Assembly: GCA_945875975.1 (NCBI GenBank)
Contig: CAMCMD010000006.1
Location: 1-64,000, forward strand
Direction: 5' to 3'
Length of the DNA stretch: 64,000 nt
Source: Rickettsia typhi
GTDB taxonomy: Bacteria; Pseudomonadota; Alphaproteobacteria; Rickettsiales; Rickettsiaceae
Part shown: piece by piece, positions 28,559-37,747 of the stretch
How the letters are laid out: every line of letters begins with the position of its first letter
How positions within the stretch are numbered: the first letter of the stretch is position 1
Program-made: the position numbers and the translations under genes
Notes under the pieces: model-generated
Database searches by the model: none
Told to the model about the DNA's origin: nothing
The model's input: only the letters and a program-made list of their open reading frames with translations

Positions 28559-30001
28559 ATGGCAAAAGATAATGAGGGCTTTTCACCAAGAACCCAGGGA
28601 TTGCTGGCTGATATAAATAGATTAGTTGGTAGAATAGGTTCTTATAAGGAAAGCATAGTAGCTTTAAAACCTGGGTCAAGCGAAGAAAAAATACTCCATT
28701 TTTACGGTAGCCTTAGTGTAATAGAAGGGTTGGGGTCTAAAGCTATTCGAGAGAATGCCCCTTCACATGAAGTTGATAAATTAGTTGAGGTGATACATAA
28801 TAGTAAAATAGAGCATTTAAAACTAGCCACTACCCCAGAAGAGCGTCAAAAATTAGAGCTTAATTCTGCAAAAACAGAAGCGGCTGTTAAGGGTTTTGTT
28901 TTGCCTTTAGCATTAGGGGGGCCTTCAGATGAACTTGAGAGGTTTGGGTTAGATCAAGATGAGATGTTAGTTCCTATGAAAGCTACTGGGCAGGCCATAC
29001 TAGAGCTGGCAAATAAACATATACCCAAAGAAGAATATGCTCAAGCGATTATAAAAAAGACAGAAGAGATATTAAAAAATGATCCTCGGGGGTTTTCTCA
29101 GGAAAAGCTTGAACAATATAGCAAATTTATTGGCCAAGGTGAGCAAAGTGTTAAACAATCAGGGAAGTTAACCGAAGCAGAGAAAGCGCCTGTAGAGGCA
29201 GCTGTTGTCCGAAGTGTTACTGGCTTTGTTAACTCTCTAGAAAAAGATGCACAAGGTGTGTCTCCTATATTATTAGTTTCTGATGTAATAAAGCAAATGG
29301 AAAAGGAGCAGAAAGTTAAATTTACTCCTGAGAGAGTTGAAAAGATTACCAAAGCTCTTGCACCAACTCTTGCTAAATTAGGTCCAGAATATCTAGCAGT
29401 ACATAAAAAGGAGTTAACTCAAGAGCTAGTAACTTCTTTAAAGTCTGAACAAAGTTATTCCACTAGCTTTACTGGTAGTTATACTGTTTCTACAGCCTCA
29501 TTAGATAAGATTGCAACTAAATTGGAAAAGCAACATCAACCCAAAGCTGAAAAAACTTCGGTTAAAAAAATAGAGGCGGCTTTCATTACATATGCGATGA
29601 CAAGTACAGACATTGCAACAAAACTAAACTCTTTTGCTCAAAAGACTGGTATGACTAAGGATGGAAAGCCGTTAGAGTTTAATGCTAAAGCTATACCAAC
29701 TACCGCAGATATTGCAAAAATGCGTCAGTCTAATCCCAAGCAATTTGATAGCATTTTTAATGCGCCAAAAGCTCTACCTAAACCGTCACCAGTACTCGCT
29801 CAGCAGGCTAGTGTTGTAGGCCATAATCATGGTTTGCCTCATCCACCTCCTAGCACAGTAACCCCAAAGCCACCAACTACTCCGACCCCACCAACCCCAC
29901 CGACCGTTGGAGTGGGAGCAAAAAAGCTTCCTAAGCCGCCTCCAGGGCGTCCTACTAAGCTACCGCCTACTCGTCCGAGATCAGATGGGTTTTCAAGGTA
30001 A
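28559..30001 (+). CDS. Unknown protein with proline-rich C-terminus; candidate effector
   Basis: 480 residues, no recognised domain and no signal peptide or membrane helix. The first 390 residues are helical and highly charged (for example EKILHFYGSLSVIEGLG, PLALGGPSDELERFGLDQDE). The last 70 are strongly proline-rich, with runs such as PTTPTPPTPPTVGVG and KLPKPPPGRPTKLPPTRP, resembling SH3- or profilin-type ligand sequences. It is a single-gene unit with its own promoter candidate upstream and a hairpin terminator at 30014. Size, isolation and the proline-rich tail fit a secreted rickettsial protein, but this is inference. Confidence 0.75.
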   Translation: MAKDNEGFSPRTQGLLADINRLVGRIGSYKESIVALKPGSSEEKILHFYGSLSVIEGLGSKAIRENAPSHEVDKLVEVIHNSKIEHLKLATTPEERQKLELNSAKTEAAVKGFVLPLALGGPSDELERFGLDQDEMLVPMKATGQAILELANKHIPKEEYAQAIIKKTEEILKNDPRGFSQEKLEQYSKFIGQGEQSVKQSGKLTEAEKAPVEAAVVRSVTGFVNSLEKDAQGVSPILLVSDVIKQMEKEQKVKFTPERVEKITKALAPTLAKLGPEYLAVHKKELTQELVTSLKSEQSYSTSFTGSYTVSTASLDKIATKLEKQHQPKAEKTSVKKIEAAFITYAMTSTDIATKLNSFAQKTGMTKDGKPLEFNAKAIPTTADIAKMRQSNPKQFDSIFNAPKALPKPSPVLAQQASVVGHNHGLPHPPPSTVTPKPPTTPTPPTPPTVGVGAKKLPKPPPGRPTKLPPTRPRSDGFSR

Positions 30002-30013
30002 ATGCCTTCTATA

Positions 30014-30075
30014 TCACGCTAATTGGGGATAAAAACTTATTATCAAATCCCGAGTTAGCGTGAATCGATTTTTAT
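30014..30075 (+). terminator. Hairpin terminator after the proline-rich protein gene
   Basis: TCACGCTAA (30014-30022) pairs with TTAGCGTGA (30055-30063), with an inner GGGGA/TCCC pairing, then a T-rich stretch (ATTTTTATTTG). It lies 13 bases after the stop. Confidence 0.65.
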
Positions 30076-30105
30076 TTGTTATTAGAGAAGTAACGGTGAA
30101 ATTTA

Positions 30106-30705
30106 CTATATCAAGTCACTTATTTGTGATCTGGATACCTGAAAATGATGATAATCTATTGGTTTATTCCAGTTTCCTCCCCACTCACTAAAACCATGTG
30201 TTTTAAAAATTGATACTATAGGTTCGACCATTCCTGGCCTCAGGTTAGTACGATTTAAGAACTCTACTCCGGCTTTGGGATGCACCTCGACATGACCATC
30301 GTCTTGAATAACAATATATGGATTTTGCACTGGGTTAATGTCTATTGCCAGCCCGTATGAATGCATTGAAAGCTGTGTAGAGTTGGCAATTTTTCTGAAA
30401 TTAAAGTTCGAACTATTATTAGCTGCCATAGATCTATCATCATCACCTTCGTATTTATCAATGAGATAAACGCTATGTATTGGAAATTTGATTACCATTA
30501 ATTCTTCGAAAATTCGGATTACTGATTCGGCTAATTTATCCAAAACTATGATTTCACCAGACTGAATATTTCCTTCAAAATCAAGGTGACTAATTTCAAG
30601 CAACTTTAGGCGCTCAAGAGTAACCGGGCAATCGGTTTTCCAAACTCCCTTAGCTTTCATTTGTTCAGCAATTATATTTGGTATTTCTTTTATATTAAAA
30701 TGCAT
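30106..30705 (-). CDS. M15-family (VanY/LAS-like) peptidase
   Basis: 199 residues. The LAS metallopeptidase motifs are present: SMHSYGLAIDIN (the SxHxxGxAxD zinc site) and DYHHFQV near the end (third ligand). Relatives cleave peptidoglycan stem peptides as L-Ala-D-Glu or D-Ala-D-Ala peptidases. There is no visible signal peptide, so either it acts on recycled muropeptides or it is exported by another route. It starts 3 bases after phaB ends, on the same strand. Confidence 0.8.
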   Translation of the reverse strand: MHFNIKEIPNIIAEQMKAKGVWKTDCPVTLERLKLLEISHLDFEGNIQSGEIIVLDKLAESVIRIFEELMVIKFPIHSVYLIDKYEGDDDRSMAANNSSNFNFRKIANSTQLSMHSYGLAIDINPVQNPYIVIQDDGHVEVHPKAGVEFLNRTNLRPGMVEPIVSIFKTHGFSEWGGNWNKPIDYHHFQVSRSQISDLI

Positions 30706-30708
30706 AAC

Positions 30709-31434
30709 TTAAGCCATATAATGTCCACCATTTATTGACAGAGTCTCGCCAGTAATGAAACCAGAATCATTACTGACTAAGAATAAAACGGCTCTGGCAA
30801 CTTCTTCAGGTTTACCTAGCCGTTTGACTGGAATTTGTTCAATTATGCTTTGAAGCACTTCGTTTGGAATGTCTTTCATCATGTCAGTATCAATGTAACC
30901 AGGAGCAATACAGTTTACAGTAATATTTTTTGATGCCGACTCTTTAGCTAATGCCTTAGAAAAACCAATAATACCAGCCTTTGATGCGGAGTAATTAGTT
31001 TGTCCTAGCTGTCCGGATAATGCATTAATAGAGCTTAAGTTGACAATTCTACCAAAATTATGCTCACGCATTTTTGTTATTACAGAACTTGACATGTTAA
31101 AACACGAGCTCAAATTTACTTCTATTACATCGCGCCAGTTTTGCAAGGGCATTTTGTGAAGCATGCCATCTCTAGTAATACCAGCGTTGTTGACAAGTAT
31201 TGATACATTTTTGCTGGTTTCTAATTCAATCTTAGTTACGGCTTCATGACATTCAGTTATATTTGAAACGTCCCAAGCCATTGTTTTAATACCAGTATTT
31301 TTACTAAACTCACGGGCTAATTCTGTATGTGTATGATAATTTGCGATAACATCATAGCCAGCATTTTTTAAACTTGTTGAAATTGCAGCGCCAATTCCTC
31401 TTATTCCACCAGTAACAATTGCTAATTTTGACAT
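30709..31434 (-). CDS. phaB: Acetoacetyl-CoA reductase, short-chain dehydrogenase
   Basis: 241 residues. TGGIRGIGAAIS binds the NADPH, NNAGITRDG follows, the active site is Ser in NLSSINALSGQ with NYSASKAG giving Tyr and Lys, and the end GFITGETLSINGGHYMA is typical of PhaB and differs from the FabG ending. It makes (R)-3-hydroxybutyryl-CoA, the monomer for PhaC. FabG remains an alternative, but the N-terminal TGGIRGIG and the C-terminal HYM favour PhaB. Confidence 0.85.
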   Translation of the reverse strand: MSKLAIVTGGIRGIGAAISTSLKNAGYDVIANYHTHTELAREFSKNTGIKTMAWDVSNITECHEAVTKIELETSKNVSILVNNAGITRDGMLHKMPLQNWRDVIEVNLSSCFNMSSSVITKMREHNFGRIVNLSSINALSGQLGQTNYSASKAGIIGFSKALAKESASKNITVNCIAPGYIDTDMMKDIPNEVLQSIIEQIPVKRLGKPEEVARAVLFLVSNDSGFITGETLSINGGHYMA

Positions 31435-31610
31435 AAATTTCTAGTTTAGGATTTACTTAATGATTGTAATTTGACCTATCTCTTGCAATTATTCAAGTCA
31501 TTTTAATAAAATTTTTTCATGAAGGCTTTTTAAGCTAGGAAAAGATGATACTATCTTAAGAACTTGACTATCCAATATATAAGTATCAAAGTTCGTGTTA
31601 TCGTTCTTTC

Positions 31611-31638
31611 TTGATTTGGCCAAGAAAATCTATTATTA
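31611..31638 (+). promoter_or_regulatory. Candidate promoter of the 90-residue protein gene
   Basis: TTGATT at 31611-31616, 16 bases, TATTAT at 31633-31638. RNA would start about 27 bases before the ATG at 31672. Confidence 0.4.
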
Positions 31639-31671
31639 TTTCAACATGTAATAGGTATGGGAGTATTTAAG

Positions 31672-31944
31672 ATGGAACTAAAAGGATTTGCTGAAAAATT
31701 ACATACTATAAAATTGTTTAATGCATTAAATTATGCTGAACAAAAATTTGGTGAAGACAGTGAACAATATAAAGTAATAGAAAATCTACGCTGTGAAGTA
31801 CAAGCTAGAGAACCACTAATTTTACAACCAGTTCCCTTAGACAAGTACTTGGGTCAAGGTATTTTAGACATTCTGGGAGAAGATGGGTTCATACAGATTA
31901 TGGGAGCAGCTGATTTTGTAGAGCTTTATTATTCAGCAGAGTAA
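31672..31944 (+). CDS. Small acidic protein, unknown
   Basis: 90 residues from ATG 31672, which has GGGAG eight bases upstream; an ATG five codons earlier (31657) has no such site. It is acidic and soluble, with MELKGFAEKLHTIKLFNALNYAEQ helical at the N-terminus and no known motif. It is a single gene with its own promoter candidate. Coding is supported by normal codon use and the ribosome site, but I recognise no family. Confidence 0.6.
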   Translation: MELKGFAEKLHTIKLFNALNYAEQKFGEDSEQYKVIENLRCEVQAREPLILQPVPLDKYLGQGILDILGEDGFIQIMGAADFVELYYSAE

Positions 31945-32014
31945 AGCTGTGCCTTTGGGATGTTGTCTAGCACTAAATAAAATGTATGGTTAAGTATAAC
32001 CTCATGGTAGCGAG

Positions 32015-33307
32015 ATGAAACTACAGCATTTATTTTTTATAATTATTTTCTTAAGTGTCAATTTAGCTAAAGCTAACATTATCCGGGATTCTGAAATAGA
32101 AGAAACCGTAAATCTTGTAGTCGCGCCACTTCGGGAAACCTCTGGGCTTAAAGATTTAAAAATCTATATTCTCGATGATTTAGTCCCGAATGCCTTTACT
32201 GCTGGAGGAAATGAGATTTTTATTACTAGCGGTCTAATTATCAATTATCCAGATCCTGATGTATTAAGAGGAGTTGTCGCTCATGAAATGGGCCACATCT
32301 TAGGGCATCATGTAGTAAGGCGGGATGAAGTTATAGATAATTATAAAAAGGCAGCTATAGGGACTACAGCTTTAGGGTTGGCTACTGCAATAAGTGGTGC
32401 AGGAGCAGAAGGGCTTGCAATTACATTAGGGGGGATGCATTTTTCTGAAAGATCAATTTATGCTTATTCCCGTGAATTTGAATCCAGTGCTGACCAAACT
32501 GCCATGCGCTTACTTAATAAAAGCTCTAATAGTGTAGTAGGGCTAATTAAATTTTTTGAAAAAATGCAGCTACAATCATCGGCAGATTCTTTTAGTCAAT
32601 ATGACCAAACCCATCCTCTTAATAATGAAAGATTACTTATACTTAGAAATTTTAATAAAAAATCAAAATTTAGCACCAGTCAAAATAATAACGATATAGT
32701 TTATAAATATTCTCGTGCTTCGGCGAAGCTAGCAGCTTTTACTGTGGAGATAAATAAAATACTTGATTACAAATTCAAAAATAATGTTGATGAAATAACT
32801 CACTATATGAAAGCCATTAAATGTTTCCGAATAGGTAATTTTAATGATTCACTCAGTCATATTGATTTTCTTGTAAGGAAGCATCCAAATGATCCATATT
32901 ATCACGAACTGAAAGCTCAGATATATTTCGAATCTGGAAAGAAAGCTGCTTTACATGAATATGAACTAGCAGAAGAGGCGAGGCCACATGATCCTTTAAT
33001 TCGTCTTGGTAAGGCTATAGTTGGGATGACTAACCGTAGCAATGGTTTACCAGTTGCTATCTATTATAAAGATTTATTATTTGTTCTTGATAAAGAACCA
33101 GACAATTTACTAGCTCTTCACTATATGGCAATTTATTATGAACAAAGTGGACTTATAGGTAAAAGCTACTTGAACACTGCTCTCATTTCACTTAAATCAG
33201 GGCGCATTAGCGACGCGCGAAAGATGGCAACTATGGCGATGAGTAACTTGAAAAAGAACTCACCAGATTGGTATAAAGCTGGTGATATTTTAGAAGCTAC
33301 AAAATAA
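32015..33307 (+). CDS. Periplasmic M48 metalloprotease with TPR region (BepA-like)
   Basis: 430 residues. MKLQHLFFIIIFLSVNLAKA is a Sec signal. The zinc motif HEMGH is at residues 90-94, with the third ligand in YSREFESSADQ. The C-terminal 200 residues form TPR-like helices (for example FNDSLSHIDFLVRKHPNDPYYHELKAQIYFESG split across two helices). BepA/YfgC relatives degrade or assist misassembled outer-membrane proteins such as LptD; bamE in this window fits that system. Confidence 0.9.
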   Translation: MKLQHLFFIIIFLSVNLAKANIIRDSEIEETVNLVVAPLRETSGLKDLKIYILDDLVPNAFTAGGNEIFITSGLIINYPDPDVLRGVVAHEMGHILGHHVVRRDEVIDNYKKAAIGTTALGLATAISGAGAEGLAITLGGMHFSERSIYAYSREFESSADQTAMRLLNKSSNSVVGLIKFFEKMQLQSSADSFSQYDQTHPLNNERLLILRNFNKKSKFSTSQNNNDIVYKYSRASAKLAAFTVEINKILDYKFKNNVDEITHYMKAIKCFRIGNFNDSLSHIDFLVRKHPNDPYYHELKAQIYFESGKKAALHEYELAEEARPHDPLIRLGKAIVGMTNRSNGLPVAIYYKDLLFVLDKEPDNLLALHYMAIYYEQSGLIGKSYLNTALISLKSGRISDARKMATMAMSNLKKNSPDWYKAGDILEATK

Positions 33308-33406
33308 GTTTATTTATAAGTGGTTATTTTTGTTTTGCAAAAATAATACGAATCAAGTATCAAAGTGATAATATCTCAATAATATAAAAAACTATAAGGA
33401 ATAAAA

Positions 33407-34327
33407 ATGATACAAAAACTCTTTAATTTTGCATTGGCATTAATATTTATAATACTTGTAATTCTTTTTGCTTACAAAATGTCGCTGACCCCAGATGTAG
33501 TATCAGTGCCTGTGCATTCTTCTTCTGTCGAATCTACTGAAGAAAAAAAGGATGTAGCGGATACTGTAGCTAAAGATGAGATACAGCAAATGATTAAAGA
33601 CTATATTATGCACAATCCTGAGGTAATAATGCAGTCTCTTGAGGGGTTTCATAATAAAAAATTAGATGAGTCTACTAGAAAAACTACTGACTACTTGCAG
33701 AAAAACAAAGCACAAATCGAAGAAGCAGAGTCCCCTCCAATACTAGGTAACCCAAATGGAGATATAGTTGTAGTTGCTTTTTATGACTATAACTGCTCTT
33801 TTTGTAAAAAAGCAAATGATTATGAAAATGAAATTATAGCTTCAGATTCAGGAGTAAAGGTGGTTTTGAGACCAATACCTATTTTAGGTGGAACCTCTAC
33901 ATATGCAGCCAAAATAGCCCTAGCAGTTCAAAGGGTTTCTAGTAATAATTTCCTGAACGTTCACAACGAGTTGATGAAAATGCAAGAAATTAGTGAAGAA
34001 AATGTCAAAACAATGCTAGCAAAGTATAGTATTGATTATTCTTTAATAGAAAACGAAATTAATAGTTATTCAGTAAGACAAATAATTGCTAAAAACTTTG
34101 ATTTGGCTAAAGAACTTGGAATAAAAGGAACACCTTCATATATAATTAATGGTAATTTTGCTCCTGGATTAATCCCGACAGAGAAATTTAAAAGTATTAT
34201 TGTACAATTGCGTGCAAGTGCGGAAGAAATCCCTTCTTCTGTTGAAAAACCTCAAGAAGAAGATGTTCCGTCTGCTGAAGATAAGAGCAATAATGAGCCA
34301 GATACTAAGGGTGTCACTGATAAATAA
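33407..34327 (+). CDS. Membrane-anchored DsbA-family thiol-disulphide protein
   Basis: 306 residues. An uncleaved N-terminal helix (about residues 5-24) is followed by a DSBA-like thioredoxin domain with the active site YDYNCSFCKKA and the cis-Pro segment KGTPSYIING. The DsbA_N-like region MIKDYIMHNPEVIMQSLEGF precedes it, as in Com1/BcfH-like proteins of Rickettsiales. The last 40 residues are acidic and disordered. It probably forms or shuffles disulphides in exported proteins. AAGGA precedes the ATG. Confidence 0.9.
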   Translation: MIQKLFNFALALIFIILVILFAYKMSLTPDVVSVPVHSSSVESTEEKKDVADTVAKDEIQQMIKDYIMHNPEVIMQSLEGFHNKKLDESTRKTTDYLQKNKAQIEEAESPPILGNPNGDIVVVAFYDYNCSFCKKANDYENEIIASDSGVKVVLRPIPILGGTSTYAAKIALAVQRVSSNNFLNVHNELMKMQEISEENVKTMLAKYSIDYSLIENEINSYSVRQIIAKNFDLAKELGIKGTPSYIINGNFAPGLIPTEKFKSIIVQLRASAEEIPSSVEKPQEEDVPSAEDKSNNEPDTKGVTDK

Positions 34328-34353
34328 TTGCTTCAGGCCAAATTTATGATAAC

Positions 34354-34385
34354 TGGAGATAAGAATTTTTGTAATTTTATCTCCA
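34354..34385. terminator. Hairpin between convergent genes
   Basis: TGGAGATAA (34354-34362) pairs perfectly with TTATCTCCA (34377-34385) over a 14-base loop, between the stops of the DsbA-family gene and hemW. No clear T-run follows on either strand, so it may end transcripts weakly or protect RNA ends. Confidence 0.45.
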
Positions 34386-34414
34386 CGCAGACAAATATAA
34401 CTTTTGATAGAGGA

Positions 34415-35563
34415 CTATAAAAGCATTCGCGGCACAATGTAGCTGTGTAGTAGTAGCCCTTTCTCGCTTAATTTTATTTGCCCTGCGCCCATGGTCACAA
34501 AATTCTGATGTCTTAGTTGCTCTATAATATTTATATTCAAGGAATCCGAAAAATTTTTTCCAGTAATTTCTTGAAATTTTTCTTCAACTATTCCAGCTTG
34601 TAGCCTAGTTCCCATCATCAAAACTTCCTCTATAGTTTCTATTTTGGAAAGCTGGGTTTTCGTTTGGATGCCATGGCCAAGTTCGTTTACTTTATCAAGC
34701 CAAGTATGTGGTTTGTTAGTCATCATTAGTGCGACTATACCCTCTTTATTATGTAGTCTACTGTGCGCTCCTGGACCGATCCCTATATATTCGTCGTAAT
34801 TCCAGTAGCATAGATTATGTAAGCACTCATGCCCACTTATGGCGTAGTTTGAAATTTCGTAGCGCTTATATTGGTTTTGTTGTAAATATTCATTGGTCCA
34901 TTCATACATATCAGCAGCTTCATCATTTGATGGCAGAATCAGTTTCTTATCCTTATAAAGCTTAAAGAATGGCGTGCCTTTTTCTATAGTTAATTGATAC
35001 AGAGAAATATGCCCTCCAGCAAATTCCATGGCTTCTTTTAGCTCATCTTGCCATGTTTTTAGGTCATGATTTTGTGTGGCATACATTAAGTCAAACGAAT
35101 ATTTATCAAACAGTGTTGTGGCAGATTTAATTGCATCTAGAGCATTTTGTGCGGAGTGTTTTCTTCCAAGAGATTGAAGTCTTTCATTACGAAGAGATTG
35201 AACGCCAATTGAAACTCGATTTATCCCGGCTGCTTTAAATTCTTTGAATTTTTCTAACTCATATGAAGTCGGGTTGGCTTCTAGTGTAATTTCAGTATTT
35301 TTATCTACTATAGCAATATCTGAAATTGCAGCGATTATTCCTAGAATTGTATTTGGTTCCATCAGAGAAGGTGTACCACCGCCAAAGAAAATTGATCTTA
35401 CTGGCCTTTTGGCAATTCTATCTGCAAAATAAGATAGCTCTTTTTTATATGCTTCTAACCAAGCATTATGATTTATGGAGTTAGAAACATGAGAATTAAA
35501 ATCGCAATATGGGCATAATGATAAGCAAAATGGCCAATGAATATATATTGATATTGGTTTCAT
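34415..35563 (-). CDS. hemW: HemW-like radical SAM protein
   Basis: About 382 residues from ATG 35563; the frame runs 17 codons further, but MKPISIYIHWPFC is the family start and it overlaps the xthA stop by four bases. The radical SAM cluster motif is CLSLCPYCDF (CxxxCxxC), followed by FFGGGTPSLM and IGVQSL. HemW relatives are often mislabelled oxygen-independent coproporphyrinogen oxidases; they act as heme chaperones for respiratory enzymes. The HemN-type extra cysteine is absent. Confidence 0.92.
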   Translation of the reverse strand: MKPISIYIHWPFCLSLCPYCDFNSHVSNSINHNAWLEAYKKELSYFADRIAKRPVRSIFFGGGTPSLMEPNTILGIIAAISDIAIVDKNTEITLEANPTSYELEKFKEFKAAGINRVSIGVQSLRNERLQSLGRKHSAQNALDAIKSATTLFDKYSFDLMYATQNHDLKTWQDELKEAMEFAGGHISLYQLTIEKGTPFFKLYKDKKLILPSNDEAADMYEWTNEYLQQNQYKRYEISNYAISGHECLHNLCYWNYDEYIGIGPGAHSRLHNKEGIVALMMTNKPHTWLDKVNELGHGIQTKTQLSKIETIEEVLMMGTRLQAGIVEEKFQEITGKNFSDSLNINIIEQLRHQNFVTMGAGQIKLSEKGLLLHSYIVPRMLL

Positions 35564-36348
35564 GAGGACTCTATATCTATTATACAAGGTACATGGTCGG
35601 AAGGCCTGTCCCAAGCTCTTGCTTCTTTATATGAAACAATGTTCTGTAATCTAGATTCAAGTGGTCTTGATACCCAAATATGATCTAATCTTCTTCCGCG
35701 ATCTGATTTTTTCCAATCACGGTTTCTATAACTCCACCAGCTATAAAATTTTTGACTTGGGTCAACAAATTTTCTAGCAGTATCAACAAAGTCAAACGAA
35801 TTTTGTAATTTAATTAAAGCTGTTCTCTCGAGGGGTGTATGACTTATAACATTTGTAAGTTGTTTCGAAGACCAAACATCGTGTTCAAGAGGAGCGATGT
35901 TTAGGTCGCCGACTAAAATTAGTTTGTCGCTTTTACAGCGGTTAGAAGCAAGCCATTGCTCCATCGCTTCTACATAGGCTAGCTTATGTTTGTATTTGTG
36001 ATTAATCAGAGTGTCTGGCTCATCACCACCTGCTGGAACGTAGAAGTTATGTAATTCGAAGTCATGAATTTTAGCACAAATATGTCTTTTGTCACCGTTA
36101 TAAAACTCTAGAGAAAAACTGTCGGAAATTTTATGTTTGGACAATATCGCAACGCCGTTATACGATTTTTCTCCTGTATATACTACGTAGTTAAAACCAA
36201 GGGCTTTTACCGCCTCAATAGGGAAATGCTCATCTCGTACTTTTGTCTCTTGTAGACAAATAACATCAGGGATTTGTTCGTCAACTAGCTTTCGTAGTAA
36301 GTCAAGACGAAGCCGAACGGAGTTAATGTTCCAAGTAACAATAATCAT
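35560..36348 (-). CDS. xthA: Exodeoxyribonuclease III, first copy
   Basis: 262 residues. ExoIII motifs: TWNINSVR, CLQETK (catalytic Glu), GDLNIAP (Asp and Asn), RRLDHIWVS and SDHVP (catalytic His). An AP endonuclease for base-excision repair. It is coupled to hemW. A second, only moderately similar ExoIII lies at 39424. Confidence 0.95.
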   Translation of the reverse strand: MIIVTWNINSVRLRLDLLRKLVDEQIPDVICLQETKVRDEHFPIEAVKALGFNYVVYTGEKSYNGVAILSKHKISDSFSLEFYNGDKRHICAKIHDFELHNFYVPAGGDEPDTLINHKYKHKLAYVEAMEQWLASNRCKSDKLILVGDLNIAPLEHDVWSSKQLTNVISHTPLERTALIKLQNSFDFVDTARKFVDPSQKFYSWWSYRNRDWKKSDRGRRLDHIWVSRPLESRLQNIVSYKEARAWDRPSDHVPCIIDIESS

Positions 36349-36362
36349 ATGAGGGAGTTTTA

Positions 36363-37745
36363 TTACAGCAATTTATTAAGTATTTTTTTGATCATACGCA
36401 ATAACTTAGCTTCAGGCGAGAGATTTTTTGCTACCCATTTTTTAATCCAAGGCTCTGCTAATTGCCACATATTAATATCTTCATCAAGGCTTTGGCCTAT
36501 TCCTTCGACAACAACCATCATTTTTTGTAACAGTAGCAATTGTGGCTGTGTTTCCATACTGTATTCCTCTGTCACTTTGAATAATTGAGCTAGAAGATTT
36601 CCTATCGAAATATTTTTTATAGCTACGCCAATAATTGGTTCAGCAATAGCCCTGCAGCTTTGAGCAAAATATTCCAAGTCAGTTTCTTTTGGAATATATC
36701 CTACGCGGTGGTGTACTTCTGCCACTAATTTATAATCTCGTTTTAGGAAAGCGTAAAGTATTTCTGCGATAGCAAATCTGTCGCTCTCCGCAAGGATACC
36801 AATAATACCAAAATCAACTAATGCTACTTTCCCATTAGGGCACACTAGAATATTTCCTGGGTGCAAGTCAGCATGAAAAAATCCATCTCTATAAGCTTGA
36901 TTGAAAAATATCACGGCAATTTTAGCGGCAATATCTTTCGGGTCAAAACCTAATTTTTCAATAGCTTCTCTATCATAAATTGATACGCCATTAATCCATT
37001 CCAAGGTTATTATATCGTCATGAGTTAAATGCCAGTAAATTCTTGGAATGTGTAGAGATGAATCATTGACGAAATTGTCAAGAATCCTAGAAGCTGCAGC
37101 TGCTTCCGAGCGAAGATTAAGTTCTAGATTCATTGACTGCCTAAACACTGACATAACTTCTTTTGGCCTTAACCTTTTTGCCTTTTTAAGAAAGCAAGTA
37201 AGTATCTCGGCACCGTACTCTAAAAATGCAATATCTCCTTCGTATTTTTGTGCAATATTAGGCCTCAGGATTTTTACGGCAACTAGTTCACCCGATTTTA
37301 GTTGCGCTTTGTGTACTTGAGCTATTGAAGCAGCCGCGACAGGAACTTCTTCAAAATAGAGGAATAGATCAGATATTTTTTGACCAAATCTTTTTTCAAT
37401 TCTTGCTCTAACTATTTCTGAGCTAAATGGTGGAAGCTTGTCTTGTAAATACTTCAAGCTATTTGCTACCTCTATTCCTACTAGGTCTGGTCTTGTGGAT
37501 AAAGTTTGACCAAACTTGATGTATATTGGGCCAAGGGATTGGAATAATCCTGCCAATCTTTGACCGAAATTTAAGTTAGATTTGGTGAATAGTCCAGCTG
37601 GGTACAGAAGAATAGTACAGACTCTACCTAAAATTTTTACTGATAAAGGTAACTCAAAATGACCTGAGTCAATTAAAATTCTATGCTTACTTATAACATA
37701 GAATAGATGTATTACCTTAGGAATATACCTTAAAAACTTGATCAT
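36363..37745 (-). CDS. ubiB: UbiB-family atypical kinase
   Basis: 460 residues. ABC1/ADCK motifs are clear: KFGQTLSTRPDLV (the KxGQ helix), PVAAASIAQVHKAQL (A-rich loop), ADLHPGNILV and VDFGIIG. UbiB is needed for ubiquinone synthesis. It lies 2 bases after ubiE on the same strand. Confidence 0.96.
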   Translation of the reverse strand: MIKFLRYIPKVIHLFYVISKHRILIDSGHFELPLSVKILGRVCTILLYPAGLFTKSNLNFGQRLAGLFQSLGPIYIKFGQTLSTRPDLVGIEVANSLKYLQDKLPPFSSEIVRARIEKRFGQKISDLFLYFEEVPVAAASIAQVHKAQLKSGELVAVKILRPNIAQKYEGDIAFLEYGAEILTCFLKKAKRLRPKEVMSVFRQSMNLELNLRSEAAAASRILDNFVNDSSLHIPRIYWHLTHDDIITLEWINGVSIYDREAIEKLGFDPKDIAAKIAVIFFNQAYRDGFFHADLHPGNILVCPNGKVALVDFGIIGILAESDRFAIAEILYAFLKRDYKLVAEVHHRVGYIPKETDLEYFAQSCRAIAEPIIGVAIKNISIGNLLAQLFKVTEEYSMETQPQLLLLQKMMVVVEGIGQSLDEDINMWQLAEPWIKKWVAKNLSPEAKLLRMIKKILNKLL

Positions 37746-37747
37746 AA

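Noticed and set aside
34415..35563. Naming the radical SAM gene hemN
   Set aside because: Sequence start and cluster motif match HemW; the HemN-specific additional Cys and N-terminal features are missing.
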